From Schistocephalus solidus (lineage: Eukaryota > Platyhelminthes > Cestoda > Diphyllobothriidea > Diphyllobothriidae), in assembly GCA_017591395.1 (NCBI GenBank), contig WEDG01000815.1, positions 1 to 64,000 on the forward strand: a DNA stretch of 64,000 bases, written 5' to 3'. Positions within the stretch are counted from its first letter, which is position 1. Each line of letters begins with the position of its first letter. The position numbers were made by a program, and so were the translations under genes. Positions 24,206-35,965 of the stretch are shown in pieces. The notes under the pieces were generated by a model. The model did not search any database and was not told the DNA's origin. It saw only the letters and a list, made by a program, of their open reading frames with translations.

Positions 24206-24744
24206 CTAGGATCGAACAATAAAGCCATAGCTTTATGAACGACTAATCTCGGCAAGTTTATATAGGTGTAATACCATCAGCATATCAGTAATTTTGCTGA
24301 AGTAATCGCTGCTGTCAGAATAATTGCTGAAATATCTGCTGGTGTCTGACTTGATTCGAGTATTGGATATGAAACGAATATAAAATAGAGAATATATGAA
24401 TTTATGATACCTTTTATGTAATATTTGTGTTCAAATCATATTTACAGGGGTTGTACGTTTTTTATTTGATGTTTTTGTGTCATGAGATCTCTAAAGGTTT
24501 ATTGAAGTTATGTTAGTATTTATTAACGAGTTTTTTTTCGTATCAGAAAGGGTTGTTCATGGCTACGATGGGAAAAGTAAAACGGGAATATATGGGAAGT
24601 TTTTATGCAATTATGTCCATATTTATTGCTGAAATCATTTGTAATGTCTGATAAGTCAACTGATAGCTATGTTAAGAAAGGAAAAGATTAAACATTTATG
24701 ATTATGGTACTTTTATACAACATCAAAAAACATGGTAAGAGACG

Positions 24745-25204
24745 TTAGTCTTCCGACACCAAAGACCGAAATTCTGGGCTTGATGGGTGAATGATACCTT
24801 CATCGTCATCGAACGGGCTCGGGTGCTGGAATCCTAAAAAGCTAGAAAGACGTTTTCTCGGACATGCAATTAACGATGTAGGAGGAATACAAACAATCAG
24901 CTTGCATTCCTTAATATCCTTGTCTACCACAAAGATTGTAATTGCCTAAAAAAGGAAATAATCAGAAATGTGAATATTTTGACACATTTATTGGAGACTT
25001 TACAGCAAACATCCAATCCTCCGCAAACGCAGATGCATAAGTGTGCCATAATGGCATGTTAAGACGCAATGCAGTGAACCGGAAAACAATTTTGCCGAAT
25101 CGTAATATCTTCAACGGGTGCCTAGAGCAAATAGCTACCCGCTCAACTTCGTCAGCCAATGCATGCGCTGACGGGACGATGGAAAAATTACCACAACGCC
25201 AAGT
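24745..25204 (-). CDS. 3' end of an unidentified host gene, two exons
   Basis: The upstream exon, 25004-25204, has 67 codons and ends EDWMFA. A 58-nt intron follows (24946-25003, GTAAAG...CCTTTTTTAG), with the classic polypyrimidine acceptor. The last exon, 24745-24945, starts AITIFVVDKDIKEC and ends EFRSLVSED with a TAA stop. Both junctions are phase 0, which supports the model. The product is a mixed alpha/beta-looking sequence with an acidic, Pro-containing tail (SPFDDDEGIIHPSSPEF). I do not recognise the family. A second open frame (DGGLLFVCKCDFEW, 25205-25311) may be the preceding exon, but the frame does not join cleanly, so either a further small intron or a broken frame lies there. 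A LINE tail abuts it at 25318. Confidence 0.55.
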
Positions 25205-25317
25205 CTAAGTGAGTATTCCAACATGTGAATAAGGTAACTTAAACCATCAACTGACTTCTCAAACCACTCGAAGTCGCACTTGCAAACAAACAGAAGGCCA
25301 CCATCAGGCGCCAGATT

Positions 25318-25790
25318 AGAATTTAGAATCTATATTTGGTTAGCACCGGCAAGGCACTATCTAAGCAAACATTTGTAACGAAATAAAGTAATGACAAGGT
25401 GTGCAGATAAAATGTACAAATACTTAATAATGTAGACATAACTTGTCCTGCTATGTCAACAGTTAGCGATGTTTTGAAATTAATGGTGAACTAGAAAAAA
25501 TAGGCAGTGAAAAAAACTCCTACCTTAAAAATGGAGGCAGAGTTCAATAGACCTTCATTTTCAAATAGAAGGTAAGAGAAAAAACTGCTTAGGAAAAAAT
25601 GGTCAGGTGGTAGAGTAGGGTAATACTGCAGTTGTATTTCAAAATGAGATAATGAAACGTCGAGATGATTCGTGTTTGATCACTTAGGCGTATGAAACAA
25701 AATCTTACGAAAATGTATCAATGAACTTAAATCCTCAGCATCTTAGCGTCCAGAATTGAATTCTGATGATGGTTAGTATCCAAAGAGGCC
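25318..25790 (-). mobile_element. LINE family 2, 3' fragment (minus)
   Basis: Reads on the minus strand as the family 2 3' UTR. It has the terminal hairpin (AGCACC 25342-25347 with GGCACT 25353-25358 as written on plus) and the longer stem (CTCCTACCTT near 25517 with AAGGTAAGAG near 25569, one mismatch). The 3' end points to lower coordinates and touches the open frame at 25205-25311. Together with the plus-strand copy at 23345 it makes an inverted pair around the 24.7-25.2 kb exons. Confidence 0.8.
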
Positions 25791-26029
25791 GAATGATAAG
25801 CGGTCAGGGAAGGAAACGCGTATAGTATTTCACTGAATCTGTAACAGATGCAGACGAAGAAACTGGTAGGAAGTCATTTAGGAGAATACTCCAAACGTGA
25901 ATATTCAAACATGCAGCAACAATAAGGGAAAATTTCTTTAGCTCTCGGTCACTATTTAAAATTAATTAGATCGAAATTCTCGCAAAAGGTGAAAAACGCC
26001 TGAGCTATGGTCTGCCTAAGATATGTTTT

Positions 26030-26470
26030 CTGGCCAGCGATCGAGCAAGAAACGCAGTGACCTCAAGCTTTCACGTTCTGCATCGAGATTTTGGACACGC
26101 ATGCAAATTAGTCACGCGGGGAGTAGGCGGGCGCCAAACATTTCCAATGACAACAAGTCAAATTGCCAAAAAATTATTACGCCAAGAATCAACCTCAGTG
26201 ATGAAATCAATCCAAGCAATTGTGGCATCAAACACAACGCATGGGGTGAGCGCAGCACTCCTGAGTATTAAGGGTATGCGATCGCATGGTAACTGTCTCC
26301 TATAAATGCTACATTCGATTGCTTACATTAAGATTATCTGCGAATATCTCCAAGGACGGATTCGCGTGAGAATCCAAAAATTGAGGCACATGTGTTTCTT
26401 GATCCAGTAACTGCACCTTCATTTTCTTCTCATGAACAACAAAATTTATCTGCCTGGCCGGGCTCTTCCA
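26030..26470 (+). repeat. Dispersed repeat R2, copy 2
   Basis: Same ordered blocks as 12430-13100: CGCAGTGACCTCAAGC, TCCTATAAATGCT (~26299), GACGGATTCGCG then GAGAATCCAAAAA, and TCTTGATCCAGTAACTG. Diverged by indels; not coding. Confidence 0.5.
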
Positions 26471-27848
26471 AATACCAAAAAGCGCACCATGTCTGGCCGC
26501 CCAGGAATCAATCGGAACATGTAATTGCGGAACTGATTTTCTGCCGCTTCTAACGTTATCGTTATTAAACTTTGCTCAGTCTACTTTCATTATCCTTATT
26601 TCAATTTTAGGTGCTCACATACCACTGTTCCTTTGAATCGTCACACATTTAGTAACATATTTTTGGCTATTTATCCCCTCATTTAACATTCGTATGGAGA
26701 TATTTTAACAGATATCACGGATGTCTTATTTACATAGTTATTCTTACAACTTTCAAAATCGAATAATGTCTGTTTCTTCAATCTGATCAACATCAAGTTC
26801 AGTTCGTTTGTTTTACTTTTTGTTGACGCTCCCACATTTACGAAATTGACGCAATTATCAACGGTAAATGCAATTTTTCGCAACAGATGCAATGCTATGA
26901 CAGTCAAGGTTATTACTGAAACTGCCATTCAGCGAAAAAATTTTGAACATAAATTGACAATATTAAGGAAATACAAGTTATGTCCCGCACGTCTAAATAT
27001 AATTAATTAGCTATTCTATCCATTATAAGTAATTACTTATGGTCAAACGCGTAGGACGTATCATTTATTTTATAAATATAGACCGGCTACATTCTTGACA
27101 CAAGTGATTTTTTAAAATGAGGTTTCAAACCTCGCTAGCAAATGGCGCTTTCATAGGTGGGGTTGCAGCTCAGCGTACTTTGAAGCACGGTGTACTCAAG
27201 TACCCCTAAATTGCCTGAATGCTGCACATCACTATGGAAGACAATATCCCCATCCATGCGTTTATTTTCGAGCTTTGATATTCTTATTAACGTGAAATGA
27301 GAAATATTATCCCATATAACTGTTCTTTAAGCATAGTTCATATGGACAGACTTATGTTTGTGCATCACCAGTTTTCGTTTAACATGTTTAAAATATGGGC
27401 GAAACATGAAAATGTGTTCTTAGGTAGTCTTATATTATAAGTTTTGCAAATTTTCATGGTGGAAATTGGCGTTTTAATCTCCGCAGTTGATTTAAAAAAT
27501 CAAATCCCGCCATAGTGTTCTGCGCGTTTTCTTTCTTATTCTTTACGTGCGAATCAATTTTACGAGAGCGTTTGCTATGATAAGACGTAAAGTATAAAAG
27601 CCCACTGCAGTCATGTCCATGTTTCGGTTGATTTTACTTAGCCTATTGTTGCATGGACGTTCTGTGACGTCGGTGGTTGCATGTTTACACGTGTAAACTG
27701 TACCTATATACCGTTAACTAGTTCACCACCCTGTAAAGCGTGGCGTTGGAAAAATCATGATTCATCAATCATAATAGATTGGGTGAAAAGCGAAATCTCT
27801 TCTAGGTTGCCGTTGACTGTTTATTAAATGTTCTGCAACGGGACGGCA

Positions 27849-27923
<75 letters not shown>

Positions 27924-28123
27924 GCACGACGAGCTTATGAACATTATAGACAACCTGACTTACGCTGAGAATGTTAGAAAATAATAAGGGGATCGGCAAA
28001 AAGCACTTTGTAGCATTTGTAATACCTTAACGAAAAAGAGTTTCTTAAAAACTAAATACTGCTCTTTAGAAGTCAAACCCATTAAAACTTTGAAATATGT
28101 GATGATAATAAACATAATGAATC
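26471..28123. other. AT-rich intergenic or intronic sequence with a (TA)n run
   Basis: A (TA)n microsatellite of about 70 bp occupies 27851-27920. A TATA-like GTATAAAAGC lies at ~27593. A minus-strand open frame at 26683-26928 ends near a GTAAGA donor-like site, but its acceptor is poor. No firm gene. Confidence 0.4.
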
Positions 28124-29683
28124 TCAGGCCCCGTTTTTCTGTCGACATTTTTGGGATTCACAGATCAGACGGGAAACGCCTCGTACAGTGCATCCATTGG
28201 ATATAATCTTGCGCTCTTTCTTATTAGCGTTTCTATAGCCGGAGGGCAATGATTCAGATTGCGAATTCAATAAACTAACATGCCTTTTAACAATATCCGT
28301 TATTTCTTGAGGCATAAACTCAACTGGTTACAAAATAATATTGTCCAAGATATCCGAGGTCCTCTTATAAATCACAAAATAATTGCTTGAACTCACAGTC
28401 AGGTAATCATAAATTGGAATGTGGACAAAATTTATCAGCAGTCATATGTAGGGTGCTACGTTATGGTTATCTCAATACTGAAAACAAAAAAATAACTCTC
28501 AAACTACCTGACCATCACTGGGCTTTCATATTCGAATTCTAATGCCGAAATTCGTTAGAATCAGTGATCACAACGCTGCGCTTGGCTTGCAATGTTGGCT
28601 AGACAAATCTATAATTAGATCAAACAAACTGCTAAAACGTAAACGCGCATGAATACACTGCAGTTTAGATCCTACATTTAGCAACAAAGCATATACTGCC
28701 AAGTTTCTGGCACTAGTGGGCTATACCTTTCTGTCAGAACGCTGTCATTCGAAATGACCTTCAAAGCATGTAATTTAACTTTGCCCAGTGTTGGCTTGCC
28801 AAAGTTACCATCGATATGATTTACGTTTATATCTCTTAGGAAAGAATAAATCATTTAATATTTTTGCGGAATCATGTTATACTTGTCTGAATTAAAAGCG
28901 GCGCCCTGTTGTGTTTCCCTCGGTCATATAGACTAAGCGCTTCTCAGTAGCACAGATAAGTTTAAACTACCCTTCCATTAATGTCCCTTAAAAAGCACTC
29001 AGCCATGGTCGTATGGTTATTAAAAGAGTCGCAAGTAATCTTAGAAATTATAGACACATTGTGGTTCATAATATTTAAAAAAACATATTTTTGTGCAAAG
29101 GCGTTGATTTTTGATGATAGCACCGGCTCCCTTTTTTACGCAAAAGTGGTGTGGAGGGTCTTGGATTCAGCTGAAAACTAAAAAAATGTATCTAGAAGGT
29201 ACATAAAATACTAAACACATGTTCGCCTATACAAGCGTATCTCACAGTGATAGAACACCATCCTTTCGTCAGTCTCCCCGTGTTTAGCTAAACACTCCTT
29301 TAGCTAGTACTCATTCTTGTTAACAAGAGCGTGCATGGCACGTATGTCAGAGTTTTCAATAAACACGTCAATTTTAACTTAACTCTAATACTAAGAGGAA
29401 TGATTGGGGCTTGTTTTCCTTACTGACATAGAATGTCCCTTTGGTTAATTGATGGGCTTGGAAATGTATATTCTAACAAGAGTATTGAGTATTTAGGAAC
29501 TTCAAAGTCAGGTGTTCAGCTAAGACTACATTCAAACATATTTATTATGAAACTTACAAAATATTCGCCCAAGATCTTACGATTATACATCTGCAAATTA
29601 TGTTTTCTTGCACAAGTTCTAGTTTTCTGTCCTGAATTAGTTGAAGCGATATCTTCTAACGACATTCCATTGTGAAAAGACCA
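28124..29683 (-). CDS. 3' end of an unidentified host gene, two exons
   Basis: Exon 29581-29683 lies between a TTTCAG acceptor and a GTAAGA donor. It encodes 34 codons (WSFHNGMSLEDIAS ... NLQMYN) plus one base. Exon 28124-28323 follows an acceptor TTTTGTAACCAG and takes two bases to complete the Leu codon. It then reads EFMPQEITDIVKRHVSLLNS, continues Ser/Lys/Arg rich, and ends CRQKNGA with a TGA stop. Phase 1 agrees across the 1257-nt intron. The tail has four Cys and many basic residues. I do not recognise the family. Upstream exons may lie at 34672-35339 on the same strand, on the far side of the opposite-strand zinc-protein gene. Confidence 0.42.
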
Positions 29684-30582
29684 CTGAAACGCCATTATTT
29701 TTGCTTTATTCAAATCAATACATGCTTCTATAGTTCACGCCATTGACGTACTAAGATTCAAACTTTACTTAAGAGCTAAATTCTCTAGGAAGATTTATGA
29801 CAGTCAAAAATCTGTATAAATACGAGTACTACTGACAAAAAGTTATGACAAGGGAATTAGCTCAATTTGGCTTGTCTTAATTAAACTTTAAATCACAAAT
29901 CCATTTCAACCTCAGCAACAGGAATTTTAAAGATGTTTTTTCAGAAAAATACTATGCCAATTATTCGCGGGAAAACAAAGAATCATCGCGTTAACTTCTC
30001 AAAACGATGCAACTAGGTGTCACACATAAAAGTGTTTCCTCGTGGTCATTTATTGCTGCATTGCTACACGTTGAAAAGAAAATTCAGCTGGATCGCTTAA
30101 GACAGTTTTGATGGGAGTACATGCTGATACGACGTTTACTCGTTACCCCAGGAAGTAGCAACGTATGAATTAACTGTCCCCTTCCTTTCCGACCTGTGTT
30201 CAAGCGTCGATCACGTTATAACCCTTGAGTTGGATTAATGGTGGTTTATGCTGGAAAATAAAAAAATAACCGTTGTTTATGATTTTTTGACACGAGTCCC
30301 GCCTCGCATTAGTGTGTATCAATTTTTGATACCGGATGGTGAATAATACAGAAAGTGCGTTCAACTAAACTTATTTTCCTCGTAATATCTTTCACAATAT
30401 AAAGCTTCTATTTCACACAGGAGTAGGAAATGCAAGTTCTGATCAAGTCAGAATTCCGAGTAACATTTTCTTACGAATTTTTATAACTTTAACGTATATT
30501 TTAGGTTAATAAAAACCATGTGCCGTTGGGGCTGCCAGGATATAGATACTGTGGGTGTTTCCATTTCTTATTCAACCTCTAG
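28324..30582. other. Intronic or intergenic sequence
   Basis: Apart from the exon at 29581-29683 (minus), I see no element or motif. The plus-strand open frames at 28981-29181 and 29433-29675 lack splice signals and protein character. Confidence 0.3.
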
Positions 30583-33500
30583 GTCTACATGTGCAAATAC
30601 TGTGGAACACGATTTTGTAGCTCATGTCTCCGTGGAGAATTTAAAGACACAATGGAGGAGGCTGGACATTGCCCCGTATGCAATCAGGTAAGTGATTTTG
30701 TCATTTTTGGCGTTTATACGCATGAGATTATTAACTAGCGCCTGGTCAAAAATCATATGTCTTTTGTAGGATAGAATGCAAATCTGGCACAGACAAAAAT
30801 GTTTCAGGAAGCAGTGAACTGATTACCACGAGAATTCAATAGTATGAACATCCTGTAGTCACTTCATGATGACCCAGAACCCTTCAGTGAACTGAATTTA
30901 ACGCTTGCCACAGGAAGCATGACATAAGATCTATGACTCAGTCATCAGGTATATCGGCCTGCCGCCACTTATTAGGCACTGCACAAACAGCTCAATAGCG
31001 TAGTTGAAGGTCTAACTGGACGGAGATGAGTTAAATATTTTATCCATTAGCCTATATGCTGAAAATCTTGCACATCCACAGCTGGTGGATAGTGGAACGA
31101 CCTTTTGTGAAGGTGAACTGCAAAATAAGCAGGCTTTAGAGTGCAGAAGTCAAACAGCTACGGAGCAGAAGCCAAAATTCTACCAGGACCCAAAAGGACA
31201 GAATTCTGGCCTACCGACTCACTCTTTAAAATGACGGCACTGTGAAATGTCATTAACAACGATTTTTGATCATGGTGAGCCAAAGCAGCAGAGGAGGCAA
31301 CCCTAAACGAAAAAATTGAGCAGTCGTTTTAACCTGCCTGTGCTCAAATGCTCCGAAAAACCTTACAAAAATATGGCCGAGTACAAAAGCCAACGCGCTC
31401 TGCAACCAGTGATGCAGGCAAATAGTAGGTGAGCTGGATTAATCAATGGGGAATGGACTTCTAATATTCCATGAGGGAACACATGAATGTTACTGAACTT
31501 TGGTGCTCAAAGTCTGGCGGCGCGGTCTTCATGAGCACAACATGTGTGTCTGCTACTTGTCTGAAGTCCGAATCCCCGACTCAGACGCACAAGGAATAAA
31601 GATTCCGGAAGCCGATTCACACTTCGCCCTTTACCACAGCCCTCGAGGCAACTTTTCTGTTAGACACGGTGTGACGGTCACTTTGTTGTAAAAAAGTGAA
31701 CAATGTACCATTTGCATGGGGAACCGCCATTGACCGAATGATATATAGCGACGGAAGGGTTAATTTACAAACATCCCTGTCGTCTGCATGCAAGCGCCGA
31801 TACCACTGGCTGAAGAGCAAGATAAGACGACCTTATTCTCGCAGCTGCAAGAGTAAGCTGAAAAGTTAACCTCGCCGTGGTCTGCTGATGGCTGCTAATA
31901 ACTATACTGACTGATGTAGAACTGGCAACCTTTCATTCTCTTTATTGACCGCTATGGGTTTGACTCTCGATGCGACAATGTTGAGAGATTGCTGGACTTG
32001 CTTATCACAACCGACTGCTTGTGGTTAACATGTACTTCTAGCATCACCACAAACATCTGGTGATATGGTATTCAAACGGCGGTTATACGACCGGTGAGAT
32101 TGACCACCTTCTTATCAGACCATGTACTCATTCGCACACTTTTGAAAGTTCATCTCTCGTCCACACCCAACGTATTTTTGTCACCAAACTTTGTCAACCC
32201 AACATTGGTAAGGCCCCGAGCGCAAAACTCAGGTCACATTTTTACGAACCAAACCGACGGAGAAGGCAGCAGCCATTGATCATGAGTGAAGAACTTAGCC
32301 TATGGAGCAGCTTAGCGCATTCTTGAAATCCGTCACTGTTACAAAAAATGGACAGCCGTCTGATTTGTTAACTTTTCCGTCACGTTCGATTCCGCCTATC
32401 ATGATGCCCTGCAGCAAATACTGGAACGAGATGGTGTGTCGGTCAAAATCGTCCCCACGATTAAGGCCTATTATCGCTTCACAACTTGGCGCATTCTGGT
32501 CCATTAAACTCTTTCCCAGCTGTTCAGTATTCGGGCTAATGTCTGACAAGGTTTTGTCCTGTTGCCCATTCTATTCAACGTCGCTATTGACTGAATTCTT
32601 ACGGAGGTCCTATACGAAGAAGAGTGTTTCTTTTGAAACCTGAGGCCGGCTGACTGATTGTGACTACGCAAGGAACCTCACTTTTCTAGCTTCAAGCTTT
32701 GGTGATCGGCAGTCTATGGTGTCACGGGTGCATGAAGTTGCTAAATCGGTCAGGTTATCCATAAACGCTGGGAACATCAAAGTTTTTTCAAGCTGCATTC
32801 CTGACCAGACAACGGCACCCCGCGAGATTGTGTCCTGTCAGCTTAAAGAAATAGACAGTTTCAAATAACCTGGGTGAGGCTGCTGACAAATTGGCACGGT
32901 TAGAAAACACATTGCTTCCCAAATCGATGCTGATCATTGGGTTTTCTCAAGCTTTGACAAGTGCCTGTGGACCCGACGTGACAGTTCCACCATCACGACG
33001 ATCCGCATGTATCGTACATCCGTTCGGGGTGTCCTTCTGTACAGTTGTAAATGCTGGGCTATATGCCTAGAATAGGAGAGACAACCGGAGATATTTGACT
33101 CCCACTGCTTCGAGTGAACTATACCGAATTTGTGTCAAATAAGGCAGTCCGCACTCCATAAGTTAACATTGCAAGGATAGTCTCGTGTTTCGTCATCTGT
33201 CTCACCAGCTCAGAAGGTGGGGCCCTCGATTCGGCCTCGAAGAGGGAGGGGCGGTGCAACTCGAAACCTGACTCGTCACAGTTCGTTGAGATACGAAAGT
33301 GCTTCTTGAACCTTCGGTCTCCGTCGCTGGAAAAGAAAATGGGTTGAGCTGTCCAGATTCGTTGCCGCAGATTCTTATGCGTGGAGAGATATAACCGGTC
33401 ACATAATCGAGCACGGTTAGATTACGTATGATCACAACCATAACAATTACCGAGAGAATAACTCTCGAACCAATTAGGAGCTCCGTTTTACTGGTATGCT

Positions 33501-33828
33501 TGCCTGGTGCCTCTCGGTTTATTTATCGCAGATTTCAGTTAAGCTGCATGTGAACCTTTTGAATCGACCGAAATACGCGTAAAGGAAACACATTTCCCTC
33601 TGTTAGCAGGTTCGTACACCCTTAAGACCAAAGTCCGATGTTATTACTAGTCTCCTTTATTTTCAACCAACATGTAGCCGTCTAAATTCTGGTTTGTATA
33701 TTTTTAAATTATAGAAGAAATGTGCAGGTCCTAGAGTTGAACGGGCTCCGCCTGCTTTTCGCAAAAAGGACACAGATGGGAACAAGAAGCGGCCAAAGAA
33801 AAGCAGTTCTAAGAAAATTAAAACCTGA
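30583..33828 (+). CDS. Zinc-binding Cys-rich protein gene, last two exons
   Basis: Exon 30583-30687 (35 codons) lies between a TTATTCAACCTCTAG acceptor and a perfect GTAAGT donor. It reads VYMCKYCGTRFCSSCLRGEF, then KDTMEEAGHCPVCNQ. Three CxxC pairs spaced 4 and 13 residues apart form a likely zinc-binding module. The last exon, 33715-33828 (acceptor TTTTTAAATTATAG), reads KKCAGPRVERAPPAFRKK and continues into a Lys-rich tail KKRPKKSSSKKIKT with a TGA stop. Both sides of the junction are phase 0. The tail suggests nuclear or nucleic-acid contact, but that is inference. The 3027-nt intron contains a dead RTE-type LINE on the same strand. Upstream exons were not found. The family is not recognised, but the exon pair is well supported. 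Confidence 0.65.
31440..33160 (+). mobile_element. RTE-type LINE relic in an intron
   Basis: The endonuclease part reads LSEVRIPDSDAQGIKIPEAD (31557-31616). Later come FPWGTAIDRMIYSDGRVN in another frame (~31710-31765) and WYSNGGYTTGEIDHLLIR (~32063-32116), the C-terminal signature of RTE endonucleases. RT parts follow: AYYR, then LASSFGDRQSMVSRVHEVAK (32683-32742), LSINAGN and SCIPDQ. The catalytic box at 32665-32676 reads YARN instead of YADD, so it is dead. The fragment runs in the same direction as the host gene. Ends are approximate; some similarity may extend to 33450. Confidence 0.8.
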
Positions 33829-34671
33829 AATAACAAACCTTTTCTTTATTATTGAGCCCAAAAAACCTATAAACCCACGTGAAAGTTGTTTGTTTTTGCA
33901 GAACAGACAACATTTTCACTTGTTTTCTTCATCTATGAAATAATATATTAATTTTGCCCATGGGTTTAAATCCTTATCGATAATTCCTTCCCTGAACTTG
34001 CCAAAACCGATAACTTTCGCTTTTAAAGCTTCACTGGAGCTGCAGTTCAACCCGCGCCTCTAACGTCACTATGTACAAAGGGAATCTGGAGTACGTTGGG
34101 TGAAGTCACGACCTTCCCAGCACCATACACTAAAACGTAGCGTTTATGGGTAGCCATACTCCCTGCATAAGAATCGTGTTATTAACAACGTTTCACTCAA
34201 GCTTATTCACGGAGAACGTGCAAAAAGCGTAAATACCAGATGGTATGCACTGTAACACTGAACATGTCAACATTTCTACCAAGTTTCACAGTAGTTCGCT
34301 GGTATGTTAACTAGCTTTTAAAGTTTTAAAGTCGATTAATTCAACATCTGGTGGTCTGTTTTTATGGAATTATACGCGAATCGAGAAGCTGCTTAGAAAA
34401 TAGAAGCATACGCGATCTTCAAACACTCACGATCATTTTTGGCAAGATGGCTGGCATGCATGCTACCGTAGGAGCTTAGAGACGAAAGTACCGTTCCAAA
34501 ATCTCAGTTTTACCCAAAATTTTGTAAAAATTTGTCATCAATGAGCAGCAGACTGACTGCCTTCGTGGTCATCATAAAGCACACGGAAATCCCTTGACTA
34601 TATCGAGTTTCAGGTATATAAGGAATCAGGAGGAAATCCGAATTCTCCAATTTGTTTTTTGATAAGCTCAC

Positions 34672-35339
34672 CAATATTTCTCTAGATCCGCCGAAAACAG
34701 CGCTGTAACCTTTCCAGATTCTCACCAACCTGGTAGACTTTATACCTTACTGACTTGAATTTTTTAAATGTTGGGAGTCCTTTGATAGGCCTATAAGCAG
34801 CATTTTATTATTATTTTTCAAAAAGGTGATCTAACCAGTTGCTGAACCTCTCAGTGTCAAAATATCGAAAACTTTTTTAATTGGACACCCAACTGATCCC
34901 CTCCTATGTGTGTTACGGATACTTTTAAAGCAGATCTATAAAAACTAAAAAGTCGCTTATGACTTAAATACTTTTAAAGACCTCGAGTTCAGGTAGAAAA
35001 GTTTAGCACAAGGCATAATTTCCGATGTATACGTTATCCTGTCTATGGAAAGCTCGAGCCACTTGTCCTTGTGGACATTTTTAATTTAAGAAGTGTACGT
35101 TAACTATCCTTACCAGTGTTCATCGGATTTTTAAGTAGCCAGGTGTGTGTACAACAGGATACTTGGTAAAATCCTGCACAACCGTTAACTAGGAAAATGT
35201 GTCCTAGTTTTTGCTAGTTACCTTAAACGTTGTCCCAAAATCCACTAGGTCAGAATATGACAATTTAAACCACAACAATCGTGCCGTGGGATCAATGATG
35301 TCGTTAAGGTCTGTGGTGCGTTGTAAAGAACATAAAATC
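34672..35339 (-). CDS. Putative exons of an unidentified host gene
   Basis: Exon 35222-35339 has an acceptor TTCTTTCTTTATAAG and a donor GTAACT. It encodes 39 codons plus one base: ILCSLQRTTDLNDIIDPTAR, then LLWFKLSYSDLVDFGTTFK. A second candidate, 34672-34737 (22 codons, STRLVRIWKGYSAVFGGSRE then IL; donor GTGAGC), is in compatible phase 0 but its acceptor is weak. These could lead on to the exons at 29581-29683 and 28124-28323, which are also in phase. The first exon is moderately convincing, the second is not. No family recognised. Confidence 0.3.
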
Positions 35340-35965
35340 CTTATAAAGAAAGAATGCACGCGCTGACAAAGGTTATTTCCAAGGAGCAACGGTCATTTTT
35401 TTTCATTGTAATCCACGTGACGTATGAGCTGCATACACTGTCGTTCGTGCTATTACTTTCCCTGTTCCCCTAAAACAGGCCACGTTGGACCGACTAGGGA
35501 GTCTGCTCAGGACACGGCAGACTATCGGGAATGCGCGCGCATAATGAATGCCACATATGGGGGGGGAAGGCATGTGGCGGCACGCACTGATGCAGGTCAC
35601 GCCGCGCCTTAACCGACGCCCGACCCCTTGCTCCAGTCTTCTTGAAATTGTCTTGATAACGGACCCAGGCGGATGAGCGAGGAGATTGTGGTAGATACCG
35701 CATAAGCAAAAATCACTGTCCCTGCGCCCACCCTGTCATGGGCACACGGTGGTTTGAAATTTCATTAGTTCCCATGCCTGGTTACCCAAATTTACTCAGG
35801 ACAACTCAGTCTTAGGGAATTTTTAGGTTTAAAGCATATGAAAACTGTTTGCTGATTGTTTAGTATGCAGTAAAAGGAACATCTTGAGTAATTAGGTTCG
35901 TAAGGTAAGGTAGGCAAAGACTAGGGTTCAATTTTTGTATGAAGGCATTCAAAAACTGCTGCCGC

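Noticed and set aside
26683..26928. Minus-strand open frame with a GTAAGA donor-like end
   Set aside because: No convincing acceptor and no phase partner; AT-rich and low in protein character.
27765..27953. Minus-strand open frame with a long Ile-Tyr repeat
   Set aside because: It is a translation of the (TA)n microsatellite at 27851-27920.
35424..35709. GC-rich stretch with open frames on both strands
   Set aside because: Both strands are open because of composition. No motif, splice site or second copy was found.
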